From positions 145,987-209,986 of the forward strand of contig DLJZ01000029.1 of assembly GCA_002478865.1 (NCBI GenBank): 64,000 bases of DNA, in the 5' to 3' direction. Of this stretch, positions 1 through 9,345 are shown one piece after another. The notes below the pieces were generated by a model. It was not told the origin of the DNA and did not search any database. It worked only from the letters and a program-made list of their open reading frames with translations. Made by a program: the position numbers and the translations under genes. Each line of letters starts with the position of its first letter. The first letter of the stretch is position 1. Origin of the DNA: Hungatella sp. UBA7603 (lineage in GTDB: Bacteria; Bacillota; Clostridia; Lachnospirales; Lachnospiraceae).

Positions 1-3
1 ACT

Positions 4-624
4 ATGTTTAATCAAATCCAATTACCTTATGCTTATGACGCTTTAGACCCCCATATCGATGCTCTTACAATGGAGACTCATTATTCCAAGCATCATGCAG
101 CTTATACAAAAAATTTAAACGATGCAGCTCAAAAAGCTGGAGTTGAAGATAAAGATATCACACTCTTACTCTCTTCCTTAGATAAGATCTCTGATGAAGC
201 ATTGAGAAAAGCGATCCGCAACAACGGCGGCGGCTTTTACAACCATAATCTGTATTTTAAAACAATGAGTCCTAATGGTGGTGGCGAACCGGAAGGCGAT
301 CTAAAAGCAGCTCTTAATCAGGCATTTGGTAGTTTCACTGATTTTAAGGATAAATTAAGCGGCTTGGCCGTAGGACAGTTTGGTTCTGGCTGGGGCTGGC
401 TCTCAAGTGACCGAAACGGAAAATTAATTCTTTCCTCTAGCCCAAATCAGGATAATCCTCTTATGGAAGGCAATGGTCACGTTCCCCTTTTAGGCATTGA
501 TGTTTGGGAACACGCTTATTACTTAAAGTATAAGAACCTAAGAGCTGATTACATCAAAGCTTTCTTTGAAGTTGTTGACTGGAAGGCCGTGTCTGATAAT
601 TACGTTAACGTAATTAAGGGCTAA
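4..624 (+). CDS. sodA: Superoxide dismutase, Mn/Fe family
   Basis: Cytoplasmic dismutation of superoxide to hydrogen peroxide and oxygen. The 206-residue length is normal for the family. The four metal ligands are visible: His26, His81 (in FYNHNLYF), Asp166 and His170 (in DVWEHAYY). The glycine-rich stretch before His81 and Gln149 in the NQDNPL motif resemble Mn-type rather than Fe-type enzymes, but metal use cannot be settled from sequence. The start fits the usual N-terminus (LPYAYDALDPHID). The ribosome site and promoter lie outside the window. A strong terminator follows, shared with the convergent DUF1934 gene. Confidence 0.95.
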   Translation: MFNQIQLPYAYDALDPHIDALTMETHYSKHHAAYTKNLNDAAQKAGVEDKDITLLLSSLDKISDEALRKAIRNNGGGFYNHNLYFKTMSPNGGGEPEGDLKAALNQAFGSFTDFKDKLSGLAVGQFGSGWGWLSSDRNGKLILSSSPNQDNPLMEGNGHVPLLGIDVWEHAYYLKYKNLRADYIKAFFEVVDWKAVSDNYVNVIKG

Positions 625-689
625 CAAAAACTGTGATAACCTGTTATTTCAAAAATGTACTCCTCCAAAATAGACATTACAAATAAAAA

Positions 690-730
690 GGGAACCGCCT
701 GGTATAAAAATACCGGGCGGTTCCCTTTTT
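690..730. terminator. Bidirectional intrinsic terminator
   Basis: A 15-bp stem (690-704 with 711-725, one G-T wobble) has an A run on its left and five T on its right. It lies between convergent sodA and the DUF1934 gene and can end both transcripts. Confidence 0.9.
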
Positions 731-741
731 ATTTGTTTCTT

Positions 742-1188
742 TTAATTTAATAGGCGTATATCAGCAGTGGCTTTTGAATGAATATCTAAATCAATATCAC
801 ATTCCGAGATATGCTGATAATTAATATCCAAGGAATATGCCACATGGACTCTTAAACGGTCTTCTTCTTCAATGACTTGGATGTCGTTGGTGCTTAATCC
901 TATCATCAGTTCCCCATAAGGAGTTGCATAGCAGGCAATATTTTTCTTGTTTTTTTCAAACGTCATATGAACGCTGGAACTTCCACGTTTGATGATATCC
1001 AGACCGGAAGGACTTATTTTTATGGTATTTTTAATAACTCCTTCAAATCCTTCCTGGATCTCATCATATAAAATGTAATGGTTTCCATTTTTAAGAAAGT
1101 AATCTCCGGAGGTGATTAGCTCAACGGTATTGTTATCTCCCTCTGCAATCTGTATCCCACTGATACTGATAAGGACATCTCTAGTCAT
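742..1188 (-). CDS. DUF1934 family beta-barrel protein (YwiB-like)
   Basis: A 148-residue cytoplasmic protein with no signal peptide or membrane segment. The alternating hydrophobic pattern and the N-terminus (RDVLISISGIQ) resemble the DUF1934/YwiB calycin-like barrel family. Its biochemical function is unknown. It is the last gene of the ddl-murI-DUF1934 operon. The start follows AAAGGAG with 11 bases between it and the murI stop. The link to wall-precursor genes is by position only. Confidence 0.85.
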   Translation of the reverse strand: MTRDVLISISGIQIAEGDNNTVELITSGDYFLKNGNHYILYDEIQEGFEGVIKNTIKISPSGLDIIKRGSSSVHMTFEKNKKNIACYATPYGELMIGLSTNDIQVIEEEDRLRVHVAYSLDINYQHISECDIDLDIHSKATADIRLLN

Positions 1189-1199
1189 AGTAAACTCCT

Positions 1200-2018
1200 T
1201 TAGAAATCTTCAATATTTATCTTCTTTGTCTGCTTTATCTGGTCTGGAAGAATAGAGGAAGCGAAGTTGGTAAACTTCTCCGCCAGGTCACTGACGTAAA
1301 AATGATATTTGTCCTGGAAAGGCTCATCTGTGTCATTTAATAACTGGCTTTCACTTAACACCTGTTTTAATTCCAGGGCTGTCTCATAAGCTGGGTTTAC
1401 CAATGTGACCTCAGGACCCATAACTCTTCCAACCGTGGAACGAAGCAGAGGATAATGTGTGCATCCCAGTACGAGTGTATCAATAAACTTCCCTTTTAAT
1501 TCAGATAAATATCTGGAAGCAATTTCATCGGTCACAGAATCGTGAAGCAAACCTTCTTCTACCAGGGGAACAAATAAGGGGCAAGATTTTCCGATTACCT
1601 CTATGTCATCTCTCATCTCTTCCATCATCTTGGTATAAACTCCACTTCGGATGGTGCCTTCTGTTCCGATGATTCCTATCTTTCCGTTCCTGGTGGCTTC
1701 CACTGCAGTCTTTGCGCCTGCATGGATAACTCCCATCACAGGGATTTGTAGTTCCTGCTCCACTATCTCAAGAGCAAAAGCGGTGGCAGTGTTGCATGCA
1801 ATCACGATTGCCTTTACATCTTGAGTCATTAAAAAGCGTATGTTCTGTCTGGTGTAGCGGACAATGGTATCTTTTGATTTGGTGCCATAAGGAACTCTTG
1901 CTGTATCACCAAAATATACCAGTCTTTCTTCGGGCATCTGCCTCATAATCTCCCGCACTACCGTAAGTCCACCTATTCCAGAGTCAAATACTCCGATGGG
2001 TGAATTTCTATCTGCCAT
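1200..2018 (-). CDS. murI: Glutamate racemase
   Basis: Interconverts L- and D-glutamate, supplying D-glutamate for peptidoglycan. The cofactor-independent two-cysteine mechanism is supported by Cys75 (IACNTAT) and Cys186 (LGCTHYP). The N-terminal FDSGIGGLTV loop carries Asp11. At 272 residues it is the usual size. It starts 12 bases after the ddl stop behind AGGAGAGG, so ddl and murI are translated from one message. Cytoplasmic. Confidence 0.96.
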   Translation of the reverse strand: MADRNSPIGVFDSGIGGLTVVREIMRQMPEERLVYFGDTARVPYGTKSKDTIVRYTRQNIRFLMTQDVKAIVIACNTATAFALEIVEQELQIPVMGVIHAGAKTAVEATRNGKIGIIGTEGTIRSGVYTKMMEEMRDDIEVIGKSCPLFVPLVEEGLLHDSVTDEIASRYLSELKGKFIDTLVLGCTHYPLLRSTVGRVMGPEVTLVNPAYETALELKQVLSESQLLNDTDEPFQDKYHFYVSDLAEKFTNFASSILPDQIKQTKKINIEDF

Positions 2019-2030
2019 GATACCTCTCCT

Positions 2031-3095
2031 TTAGGACTGGGAGCGGTCCGCTGCATGTTTCAGTAGGCGGTTCACCAGTTCTTCTTTTGTAACGCCTGCA
2101 GCTTCCCATAACATAGGATACATGCTGATAGCCGTAAAGCCAGGCATCGTATTGATCTCGTTAAAAACTACGGTTCCATCTTCTTTTACAAAGAAATCCA
2201 CTCTTGCCAGGCCGTACCCATCGACTGCCTCAAAAATAGCGGTTGCAGCACTTCTAATTTTCTCTGCCGCTCCACCAGGAAGTACTGGATCTACTACAGT
2301 TTTAGAATCGGAATTATAATATTTGGCATCAAAATCGTAAAACTCGGCTGCTGCCACAATCTCACCTACGCCTGAGGCCTGGGTTGGTGTATTTCCTCCA
2401 CCAAAGACTGCGCATTCAATCTCACGGCCCACAATCATCTCTTCCACTAAAATCTTGCGATCGTGTTCTCCTGCTAAAATCAGTGCTTCTTTTAATTCCA
2501 CTGCATTTTCTGCACGGCTTACTCCCTTAGAGGAACCCGCATTGGAAGGCTTAACAAATACCGGATAAGTAAATTTATCTTCCACTTTTTTAACGATTGG
2601 GTCCAAATCCTGTAATTCACGACGCATCACTGCTACGTAATCCGCTTGTTTGACTCCCAAATCTTTTACAATAATCTTTGTATATAATTTATCCATGGAC
2701 ACGGCTGATGAAAGAACTCCGCAGCCGACATATGGAATACCAGATAACTCCATAAGCCCCTGAATGGTTCCGTCCTCTCCATATAATCCATGAAGCACAG
2801 GAAATACCACATCAGCTTTTACAAGCTCTGTCTTATCTCCGTCTAGGAGAATCACGCTCTTCATGGTTGCATCTGGAGATAAAATCGCAGATACGCTGCC
2901 ATTTTTCCATGTTCCATCTTGAATTGCTTCTATAGTATCTGTCTTGATCCAACGACCTTCTTCCGTAATTCCAATGAGAATTAGATCGTATGTTTCTCTA
3001 TTAATATGGTTAATGACATTGATGACCGACATGCAGGAAACCACATGCTCTGATGACTGGCCGCCAAATAGTACAACCGCATTTTTTTTGCCCAT
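2031..3095 (-). CDS. ddl: D-alanine--D-alanine ligase
   Basis: ATP-dependent ligation of two D-alanines for the peptidoglycan stem peptide. At 354 residues it has the ATP-grasp layout: N-terminal FGGQSSEH, the glycine-rich loop SNAGSSKGVSR, and the C-terminal metal-binding FNEINTMPGF. The omega-loop YDFDAKYY resembles true D-Ala-D-Ala ligases rather than VanA/VanB-type D-lactate ligases. The ribosome site GAGGAG is well placed. It leads the operon with murI and DUF1934. Confidence 0.95.
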   Translation of the reverse strand: MGKKNAVVLFGGQSSEHVVSCMSVINVINHINRETYDLILIGITEEGRWIKTDTIEAIQDGTWKNGSVSAILSPDATMKSVILLDGDKTELVKADVVFPVLHGLYGEDGTIQGLMELSGIPYVGCGVLSSAVSMDKLYTKIIVKDLGVKQADYVAVMRRELQDLDPIVKKVEDKFTYPVFVKPSNAGSSKGVSRAENAVELKEALILAGEHDRKILVEEMIVGREIECAVFGGGNTPTQASGVGEIVAAAEFYDFDAKYYNSDSKTVVDPVLPGGAAEKIRSAATAIFEAVDGYGLARVDFFVKEDGTVVFNEINTMPGFTAISMYPMLWEAAGVTKEELVNRLLKHAADRSQS

Positions 3096-3135
3096 TTTAA
3101 TCTCCTCACCAATTTCTTGATTTTACAGCGTTTAT

Positions 3136-3163
3136 ATTATAGCACATATGGTTACAATTACAA
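3136..3163 (-). promoter_or_regulatory. Promoter of ddl-murI operon
   Basis: On the minus strand TTGTAA (3158-3163), 16 bases, then TATAAT (3136-3141) preceded by TG at the extended -10 position. It lies about 40 bases upstream of the ddl start. Confidence 0.65.
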
Positions 3164-3191
3164 ATAGAATCCAAAAAAAAGGAGAACACCC

Positions 3192-3851
3192 ATGAAACAG
3201 AAACGTGATTTATTCTTATGTATTACATGCTTATTGCTTGCACTTTTATTTTCAATGTCAAAGGAAAGAGGCGCAGAGGAAGCCATGGCCGCGCGAATCG
3301 CACCTGAAATTCTTCGTTTCCATGTTCTTGCTAACAGCGACAGTACAGAGGATCAAAATTTAAAATTAAAGGTACGCACCCTACTCTTAAACACAATATA
3401 TGAGGAAATGGGAGAAAATGCATCTTTAGAAGAGACAAAAAAATACGTCCGGTCCCATAAGGACAGTTTAGAGAAAAAGGCAGAAATGTACATGAAGACT
3501 TTGGGATACGATTATCCCGCACATATGGAACTGGCTAACACTTATTTTCCTACCAAAACCTATGGTGATATGGTATTCCCTTGTGGCACTTATGAAGCTG
3601 TCAGGGTAAAAATAGGCGAAGGCAAAGGACGCAACTGGTGGTGTGTCCTTTATCCTCCGCTCTGTTTTGTGGATTCGTCTTATGCAGTTGTTCCAGATAC
3701 CTCAAAAGAGATACTAAGAGAATCCTTAGATCCATCGGATTATTTAAAATTAAGTACGGAAAATCCAAAGATCCATGTTCGGTTAAAGCTTGTGGATCTA
3801 CTAAAGAAGCAGGAAGAGCTTAAAGAGCCTATTTCTGAGAATCAGAAATAA
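3192..3851 (+). CDS. spoIIR: Stage II sporulation protein R
   Basis: Forespore-secreted signal that, in known sporulators, triggers SpoIIGA processing of pro-sigma-E in the mother cell. The 219 residues show an N-terminal hydrophobic signal (about 7-20), then family motifs LRFHVLANSDS, FPTKTYGD, and NWWCVLYPPLCFVD. The start follows AAAAGGAG by 8 bases. No clear sigma-F promoter was found by eye. The last 23 bases overlap the 3' end of the convergent TolC-like gene, so the two transcripts must be antisense at their ends. It marks the organism as a spore former. Confidence 0.95.
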   Translation: MKQKRDLFLCITCLLLALLFSMSKERGAEEAMAARIAPEILRFHVLANSDSTEDQNLKLKVRTLLLNTIYEEMGENASLEETKKYVRSHKDSLEKKAEMYMKTLGYDYPAHMELANTYFPTKTYGDMVFPCGTYEAVRVKIGEGKGRNWWCVLYPPLCFVDSSYAVVPDTSKEILRESLDPSDYLKLSTENPKIHVRLKLVDLLKKQEELKEPISENQK

Positions 3852-5049
3852 TACCTTTTACTGCCCACTGATATGTGGTGTAAGCCTGATACAAATCTGT
3901 ATATGCGCTTCCTTTGGCCCCCTCTGCCTGTAAAAATGCCATCTGAGACTGGAGGTATGTAATTTTACTTAGCATACCCATCTGGAAGGAGCGCTCGGCT
4001 TTTCCATTGTCTAGTCCTGCCTTCTCATAGGAAGTGAGAGCTGCTTCGTAGGCTGTTTTGGCTTGCTTTAGATTTTGATAGAGTGACTGCATGGTGGCTG
4101 CCACATTTTGTTCCCCTTCGGATACACTTGCTTGTTTGTTTTGCATGCCAGTAGTCGTCTTGTTGGAATTTGCTCGGCGCATATTAATAAGGTCATAGTT
4201 ATTTCCAATGGCCTTTGCTGTATCAGCCTGAAGGTCGATGGCGGAAACGGCCTGAAGGTCAAGTTCTGGGAGGCCTCCGATCTCAGGAGACGCATCTGCT
4301 GAATATCCGGTCATCAGACCCAGAGAACGGCTCAGGCCATCAACCGTATGATCCAGACTTAAAAGAGAGGACTGTGCGGAAAGTAAATCCTTTTTCGCAG
4401 ACAACACATCGGTTTGTGTTGCAGTTCCTATCTTCAAACCTAATTCCTGCGCCTCACAAGCAGAATTGCTTAATTCGGTTGCCTTTTGAAGTAGTGCCCT
4501 GTTTGCAACAGCACTGTTATATCCTATTATAACCTGGTCGGCAAAATACTCATATTGCCTTGAAGCTTGTGTAATACCAGTGTTAATCTTCGAATTAGGC
4601 TGTTTTAGCTTCTCAATGGTCCTTTGCATTTGCTCCGCATTGGACTTAATACCCTTTACCGACCCCTCCACAATCTTATATAGAGGTTCCCCAGTCTCAT
4701 CATCTATCAGACCAGTAGGCTTAAGTGCTTTGGCTTGATCCTCAAGATTCTTGATGGTATTTTTCATCTCAATGCCACTAATCTCAGCATAAACGTACTC
4801 TAGATTTTCCACATTTAGATTAATTGAATCTACTATATTCTGCAAATCCGGATTAAAATACCTTACCAAATTAGAAAGTTCATCAAATTCAATGGTTTTA
4901 TCATTTAATTTGCTCCACTGTTCTACTGTTATCCCTTCAGGAATAGGTTTTTCTGCCTGCCCCGGTCCAACAGCACCATAGGCTGGAAGAACCGATGAAG
5001 TTGCAAGCAATGTGGCTAGACAAATTGGCCAAACTTTTTTATTTTTCAT
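3829..5049 (-). CDS. TolC-family-like secreted helical protein, copy 1
   Basis: A 406-residue protein with an N-terminal signal peptide (about 1-26, cleaving near PAYGA) followed by long alpha-helical repeats typical of TolC-family channels, including a second half with repeated heptad-like segments. In diderms TolC spans the outer membrane; this host appears monoderm, so its role is unclear. The mature N-terminus (EQWSKLNDKTIEFDELSNLVRYF) parallels that of the neighbouring copy, indicating an old tandem duplication. It is the last gene of the tetR-adaptor-RND-TolC operon, 4 bases after copy 2. Confidence 0.82.
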   Translation of the reverse strand: MKNKKVWPICLATLLATSSVLPAYGAVGPGQAEKPIPEGITVEQWSKLNDKTIEFDELSNLVRYFNPDLQNIVDSINLNVENLEYVYAEISGIEMKNTIKNLEDQAKALKPTGLIDDETGEPLYKIVEGSVKGIKSNAEQMQRTIEKLKQPNSKINTGITQASRQYEYFADQVIIGYNSAVANRALLQKATELSNSACEAQELGLKIGTATQTDVLSAKKDLLSAQSSLLSLDHTVDGLSRSLGLMTGYSADASPEIGGLPELDLQAVSAIDLQADTAKAIGNNYDLINMRRANSNKTTTGMQNKQASVSEGEQNVAATMQSLYQNLKQAKTAYEAALTSYEKAGLDNGKAERSFQMGMLSKITYLQSQMAFLQAEGAKGSAYTDLYQAYTTYQWAVKGIISDSQK

Positions 5050-5053
5050 ATCA

Positions 5054-6202
5054 TCAGCCTCCCGCCGAAGCTAGCCCGTTTATCGCATTGTCATAGGTTT
5101 GAACCGCCTGAAATAGGGTAAGTTGTGCTTTTTTTAAGGCAATGCTTTTTGTATTGAATGCATTTTTTTGCTTCATGTAATCCAATCTGCTTAATGTGCC
5201 TACCTGCTGCTTATGTTCTGCTGTCTCCATATTTTTGCTTTCCAGTTCAAGCTCAGCCGTTGCCTGGTCAAAAGATGCCTTCGCCTGCAATACAGCCTGA
5301 TGAGACTTTACTAGTTCCGATTTTATAGTCTGCTCATTGTTGGAAACTGTTCTCTTTAATGTTTCTTTCGTAATCTCTGCGGTGGCATTGTTAAGCTTTC
5401 GTCTATTAATTTTTAAAGTGTAATTATTATTAAGGGCGGGCTCTATATCAGCTTCCGGATTCATAGCTGCAATGCGATCAAAATTAACAGCTGGGATATC
5501 CTGAATTTCAGGAATATCATTGTACTTCCAACCAAGCATGATTAGAAGTTTTTGTCTCGTTTCTTCTACCGTCCCAGTCAGTTTTTCAATAGAAGCCTGA
5601 GCAGTCTGAACACTCTCTTTTGCTCCCAGTACATCAGACTGGGTAACCATACCCGCTCCCTGCTTTATGAGAGCAGATTGGTACTGAGCTTCTAAAAATT
5701 CAATACCGTCTTTCGCTGATTCCAGTTCAAGTTTTTGCTGAAAGTAAGATATCATGGAGGACTGTGCCGAAGCCACTAAATTAGCTTCCTGCTGATCATA
5801 GGTGAGCTGGTGCACCGTTAAGTCTTCTGTGTTCTTATCAGCAGCTTCATCTGCCTGAGCCGCTGCCACTGCACTCTGGGCATCTGTTGCTGCGTTATCA
5901 CCTGAAATATTGCTTCTGGCATCACTGGCTGCATCCCGATAGTACTGAGCATACTGATCGCTAGTGATTTTGTCGTCCTTTTTCTTATCATTGATATCAA
6001 GCTGATTCTTCTGAACCGTCACATTATACTCGCGAATCAGGCCTGATAGTTCATCGTATTCCATCACATTGTCCCTAAGCTTTGCCCACTCTTCCGGGGT
6101 TCTTGAAAACTCCGGACTGCCGGCCCATGCAGTCGCTGCTGGTCCGGAAAAAGCGAGCACTGCACTAAGACAACATGCACTGATCAGTTTCCACTTTCTC
6201 AT
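5054..6202 (-). CDS. TolC-family-like secreted helical protein, copy 2
   Basis: A 382-residue paralogue of the downstream gene: signal peptide ending near TAWAG (about residue 28), a mature start EEWAKLRDNVMEYDELSGLIREY, an Ala/Asp/Gln-rich region about 95-130, and long helices with heptad patterns. No outer-membrane beta-strand motif was recognised. It follows the RND pump gene after a 101-base gap that contains a hairpin. It probably provides the extracytoplasmic conduit or a wall-spanning scaffold for the pump, but this is inference. Confidence 0.82.
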   Translation of the reverse strand: MRKWKLISACCLSAVLAFSGPAATAWAGSPEFSRTPEEWAKLRDNVMEYDELSGLIREYNVTVQKNQLDINDKKKDDKITSDQYAQYYRDAASDARSNISGDNAATDAQSAVAAAQADEAADKNTEDLTVHQLTYDQQEANLVASAQSSMISYFQQKLELESAKDGIEFLEAQYQSALIKQGAGMVTQSDVLGAKESVQTAQASIEKLTGTVEETRQKLLIMLGWKYNDIPEIQDIPAVNFDRIAAMNPEADIEPALNNNYTLKINRRKLNNATAEITKETLKRTVSNNEQTIKSELVKSHQAVLQAKASFDQATAELELESKNMETAEHKQQVGTLSRLDYMKQKNAFNTKSIALKKAQLTLFQAVQTYDNAINGLASAGG

Positions 6203-6242
6203 CCTTAATCCTCCTTATTTGGTAATTCTATGATATCACAAT

Positions 6243-6299
6243 CCAGACCCTGCCAGCAAACCACTTTCTTCCATACCTGGAAATCAGGCAGGGTCTTGG
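6243..6299 (-). other. Hairpin between RND pump and TolC-like genes
   Basis: The arms at 6243-6254 and 6287-6299 pair over 12 bp with one bulged base. No T run follows on the minus strand, so it is more likely a processing, stability or partial-attenuation element than a full terminator. Confidence 0.55.
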
Positions 6300-6303
6300 A
6301 GAT

Positions 6304-9300
6304 TTAAACAGTTACATTTTTATCCTTTTTCTTCCGTCTCAAAATAGAGTAGAGTACTGGAAGTACCAAAAGGGATAAAAGGGTAGAAGACGCGAGTCCT
6401 CCGATATTAACAAGCGCAAGCCCCTGCATCATCTCTCCATTCTCTCCACCTCTAGCAAGAGGAATCAGAGATAAAATAGCGATTAATGCGGTCATAAGAA
6501 TGGGGCGGAGACGCGTAAATCCTGCCTCAATAACTGCACTTCTGGTATCCATGGTTTCGTTATACTGGTTTGCACAATCCACATATAGAATACCAGAGTT
6601 TAGAACCGTACCGATAAGCACCAAGAATCCCAAAAGGGAAGTCATACTGATACTTACATTGGTGATGAGCATGAGTCCAAAGGCACCAATAAAACTAAAT
6701 GGAATGGTAGCCATTACCATGAGGGAGAAGATAGGGGATTCAAACTGAGCCGCTAATACAACGAATACAAGGAATATAGCCGTTGCAATAGCAAGGAACA
6801 AACCACCAAATTCTTCGGACATGGATTCTGCCTCACTGTTTTGCCCTCTTGTAATGGTATCGGATAAATACTTTTTAACTACCTGATCATCAATTTCTTT
6901 GGTAACTCTTTGTTTGTCTTTCTCTGTCTTAACCTTATCGGTAAAGGAGCCAGTTACAGTAACTTGGTACTGTTTGTTCTTTCTTGTAATGGTAGACGGG
7001 CTATCTTCGTAACCAATAGAAGCGATATCCGTAATTGCTACAGAACCACCTGTCGCATTGGGAACCATGATTCCTTCTACTTTATCCAAAGTATCATAGG
7101 CATCCTCTGGATATTCCACTTTAACCGATATTTCCTGACCTTCCTTATCAAAGGTAGTGGCCTCGACTCCGCTTAACATACTATTAAACATTCCACCTAC
7201 AGTTACCGGAGCAATCCCTTCTGCTGCGGCTTTAATGGGATCCACCTTTATTTTTACGACTGGTGCCGCATTTTCAAGGTCAGAATGAACCTTAATAAGC
7301 TCTGGACGTGTCGTAAGTTCTGTAACCATTTGGTCTGCTGTAGCTTTTAGGCGGTCAAGCTTTGCACCCTTTAAGATAACTTCAAAATCATTTTTACTAC
7401 CAGAAGACTGCATGCTGGAAGTTGATGTTAAGGTGACATTGCAGTCCGGAAGCTGACCCATTACTTTCTTCCATTTATTCATGACTTCTCTGGTGCTAAG
7501 TTCTCTGTCAGACTTTAAATAAGCAGTCAGAGTTGCATTAGAGGAACTGTCCATACTTACGGCATTACCGCCATAGGTTAATGTATAGGATTTTAAATCT
7601 TTTTCATCGCTAACTATGGTTTCTATCTGCTTAAGAACCTTATCTACTTCTTCGATTTTAAGGCCAGGTTTCACTTTTGTAGTGATGGAAATGGTACCTT
7701 GGTCTGTCTCAGGCATCAGCTCAAACTTAAGCTTTCCTGCTAGCATAAAGGACCCTACTAAAAGAAGTACAGCAACAATTAAAACCATTGCCTTTCTATC
7801 AAGAAGCTTTCCAATTAACTTCCGGTAGCCATTTTGCAATGCTTTTACAATGCCACCTAGGGGAGAATTATGTTTCTCAACAGGACGATATTTGAAATAG
7901 CAAAGAGGAACAATGGTCATCGCGGAAATCAGGGATGCCATCATACAAAATACAATGGTGTAGCCCAAGGGCTTAAATATCTGACCTGTCATACCTGCAA
8001 GAAATACAAGTGGTATAAAAACAACACACTTGGTGATGGTACCGCCTAAAATAGACTGAAGCACCAGCTTGGTACCTTCTACCGCAGAGTACTCATAATC
8101 ATCGTCTTTATGGATTCGGAAACAACTCTCCAATACAACGATGGAGTCATCAACCATCATACCTACACCGAGAACGATGGCACTCATGGTAATTAAGTTC
8201 ATAGAAAATCCCATGACAGACATTAGAATGAGGGCGACTAAAATGGATACAGGAATGGAACTACCGACAATCAAGGAAGCCTTGATATCTCCAAAGAACA
8301 GAAAGATAATGATCATAGAAATAATAACTGCCAGGATCATAGTTTCTAATACGCTGTTTAAGGAAGCCTGAATCTGATTACTGGTGTCGTCGATGACTAC
8401 GATATCCAGATTCTTATGTTCTGCTTTTAAAGTATCAATAGTCTTTTTTACCTGCTTTGATACTTCAACAGCACTGCTCTTTTGCTGCTTGTTGACGGAT
8501 AAGGTAACGGTATCTTTTCCATTGTATCGACCAATGGCATCTTGATCCTTAACCGTATCACCAATCTCTGCAATATCTTCTAAGTAAATGGTCTTACCAT
8601 TTCCAGCTACAACAGGAATTTTCTTAAGCTGCTCCGCAGAATTTACCTCTACGGCTGTACTTACTGCCAGCTTCCTGTTTCCAACCCCAGTGGTACCTGC
8701 CGGATAGGTGAAATCGGCGGATTTAATGGACTGGACAATTGCATTCATATTCAAATGGTACTGATTTAATTTCTCTGGATTCAAACGGATCTTGATATAT
8801 CCTTCTCGTCCGCCGTTGGTATCGATGCTTGCGATGGAGGAGATCTTTTCAAATTCCGGAACAATATCAGCTTTTACATAATTATAAAGGTTTTCCTGAG
8901 TGGTATCATTGACGGCCAGAGACATGACTGGCATGGCACTGATATCTAACTCCATAATGGTTGGTGTCTTTACATCATCAGGAAGCTTTATGTTATCCAT
9001 CTTCTTTTTCAAGTCAGAGTATGCCTTATCCATGTTAGTGCCGTATTCGTACTGCAGCATAATAATGGATACATTCTCCTTGGAAGTGGACTGAATGTTT
9101 TTAATTCCCGATAGAGTTCCTACTTCATTCTCTATGGGCTTACCAATCAAATCATTTACATCTTCAGGGCTGGCACCCTGATAAATAGTGCTTATGGTAA
9201 GAATCGGGTAATTCATCTCCGGAAACAGCTCAAGCTTTGAAGAAAGTACGGAGGATAATCCAAACACGATAAGACAGATAACCACTAAGACTGTGGTAAC

Positions 9301-9333
9301 GGGGCGCTTTAGAGCAAGTTTCGTTATTCCCAT
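6304..9333 (-). CDS. RND-family efflux pump permease (AcrB/HAE1-like)
   Basis: A proton-driven inner-membrane exporter of 1009 residues, the normal RND length. It starts with the typical cytoplasmic RPVTT segment and first membrane helix (about 10-30), has two large extracytoplasmic loops after TM1 and TM7, and carries the proton-relay pair in TM4 (GMMVDDSIVVLE). The C-terminal half repeats the architecture. It sits between the adaptor gene (12 bases upstream) and two TolC-like genes. The substrate is unknown; such pumps in Clostridia may export lipids, peptides or drugs. Confidence 0.95.
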   Translation of the reverse strand: MGITKLALKRPVTTVLVVICLIVFGLSSVLSSKLELFPEMNYPILTISTIYQGASPEDVNDLIGKPIENEVGTLSGIKNIQSTSKENVSIIMLQYEYGTNMDKAYSDLKKKMDNIKLPDDVKTPTIMELDISAMPVMSLAVNDTTQENLYNYVKADIVPEFEKISSIASIDTNGGREGYIKIRLNPEKLNQYHLNMNAIVQSIKSADFTYPAGTTGVGNRKLAVSTAVEVNSAEQLKKIPVVAGNGKTIYLEDIAEIGDTVKDQDAIGRYNGKDTVTLSVNKQQKSSAVEVSKQVKKTIDTLKAEHKNLDIVVIDDTSNQIQASLNSVLETMILAVIISMIIIFLFFGDIKASLIVGSSIPVSILVALILMSVMGFSMNLITMSAIVLGVGMMVDDSIVVLESCFRIHKDDDYEYSAVEGTKLVLQSILGGTITKCVVFIPLVFLAGMTGQIFKPLGYTIVFCMMASLISAMTIVPLCYFKYRPVEKHNSPLGGIVKALQNGYRKLIGKLLDRKAMVLIVAVLLLVGSFMLAGKLKFELMPETDQGTISITTKVKPGLKIEEVDKVLKQIETIVSDEKDLKSYTLTYGGNAVSMDSSSNATLTAYLKSDRELSTREVMNKWKKVMGQLPDCNVTLTSTSSMQSSGSKNDFEVILKGAKLDRLKATADQMVTELTTRPELIKVHSDLENAAPVVKIKVDPIKAAAEGIAPVTVGGMFNSMLSGVEATTFDKEGQEISVKVEYPEDAYDTLDKVEGIMVPNATGGSVAITDIASIGYEDSPSTITRKNKQYQVTVTGSFTDKVKTEKDKQRVTKEIDDQVVKKYLSDTITRGQNSEAESMSEEFGGLFLAIATAIFLVFVVLAAQFESPIFSLMVMATIPFSFIGAFGLMLITNVSISMTSLLGFLVLIGTVLNSGILYVDCANQYNETMDTRSAVIEAGFTRLRPILMTALIAILSLIPLARGGENGEMMQGLALVNIGGLASSTLLSLLVLPVLYSILRRKKKDKNVTV

Positions 9334-9345
9334 ATGGTTGCCCCC

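Noticed and set aside
2031..3095. VanA/VanB-type D-Ala-D-lactate ligase
   Set aside because: The omega-loop YDFDAKYY is that of ordinary D-Ala-D-Ala ligases, and no vanH or vanX neighbour is present, despite a VanS-like kinase at 46 kb.
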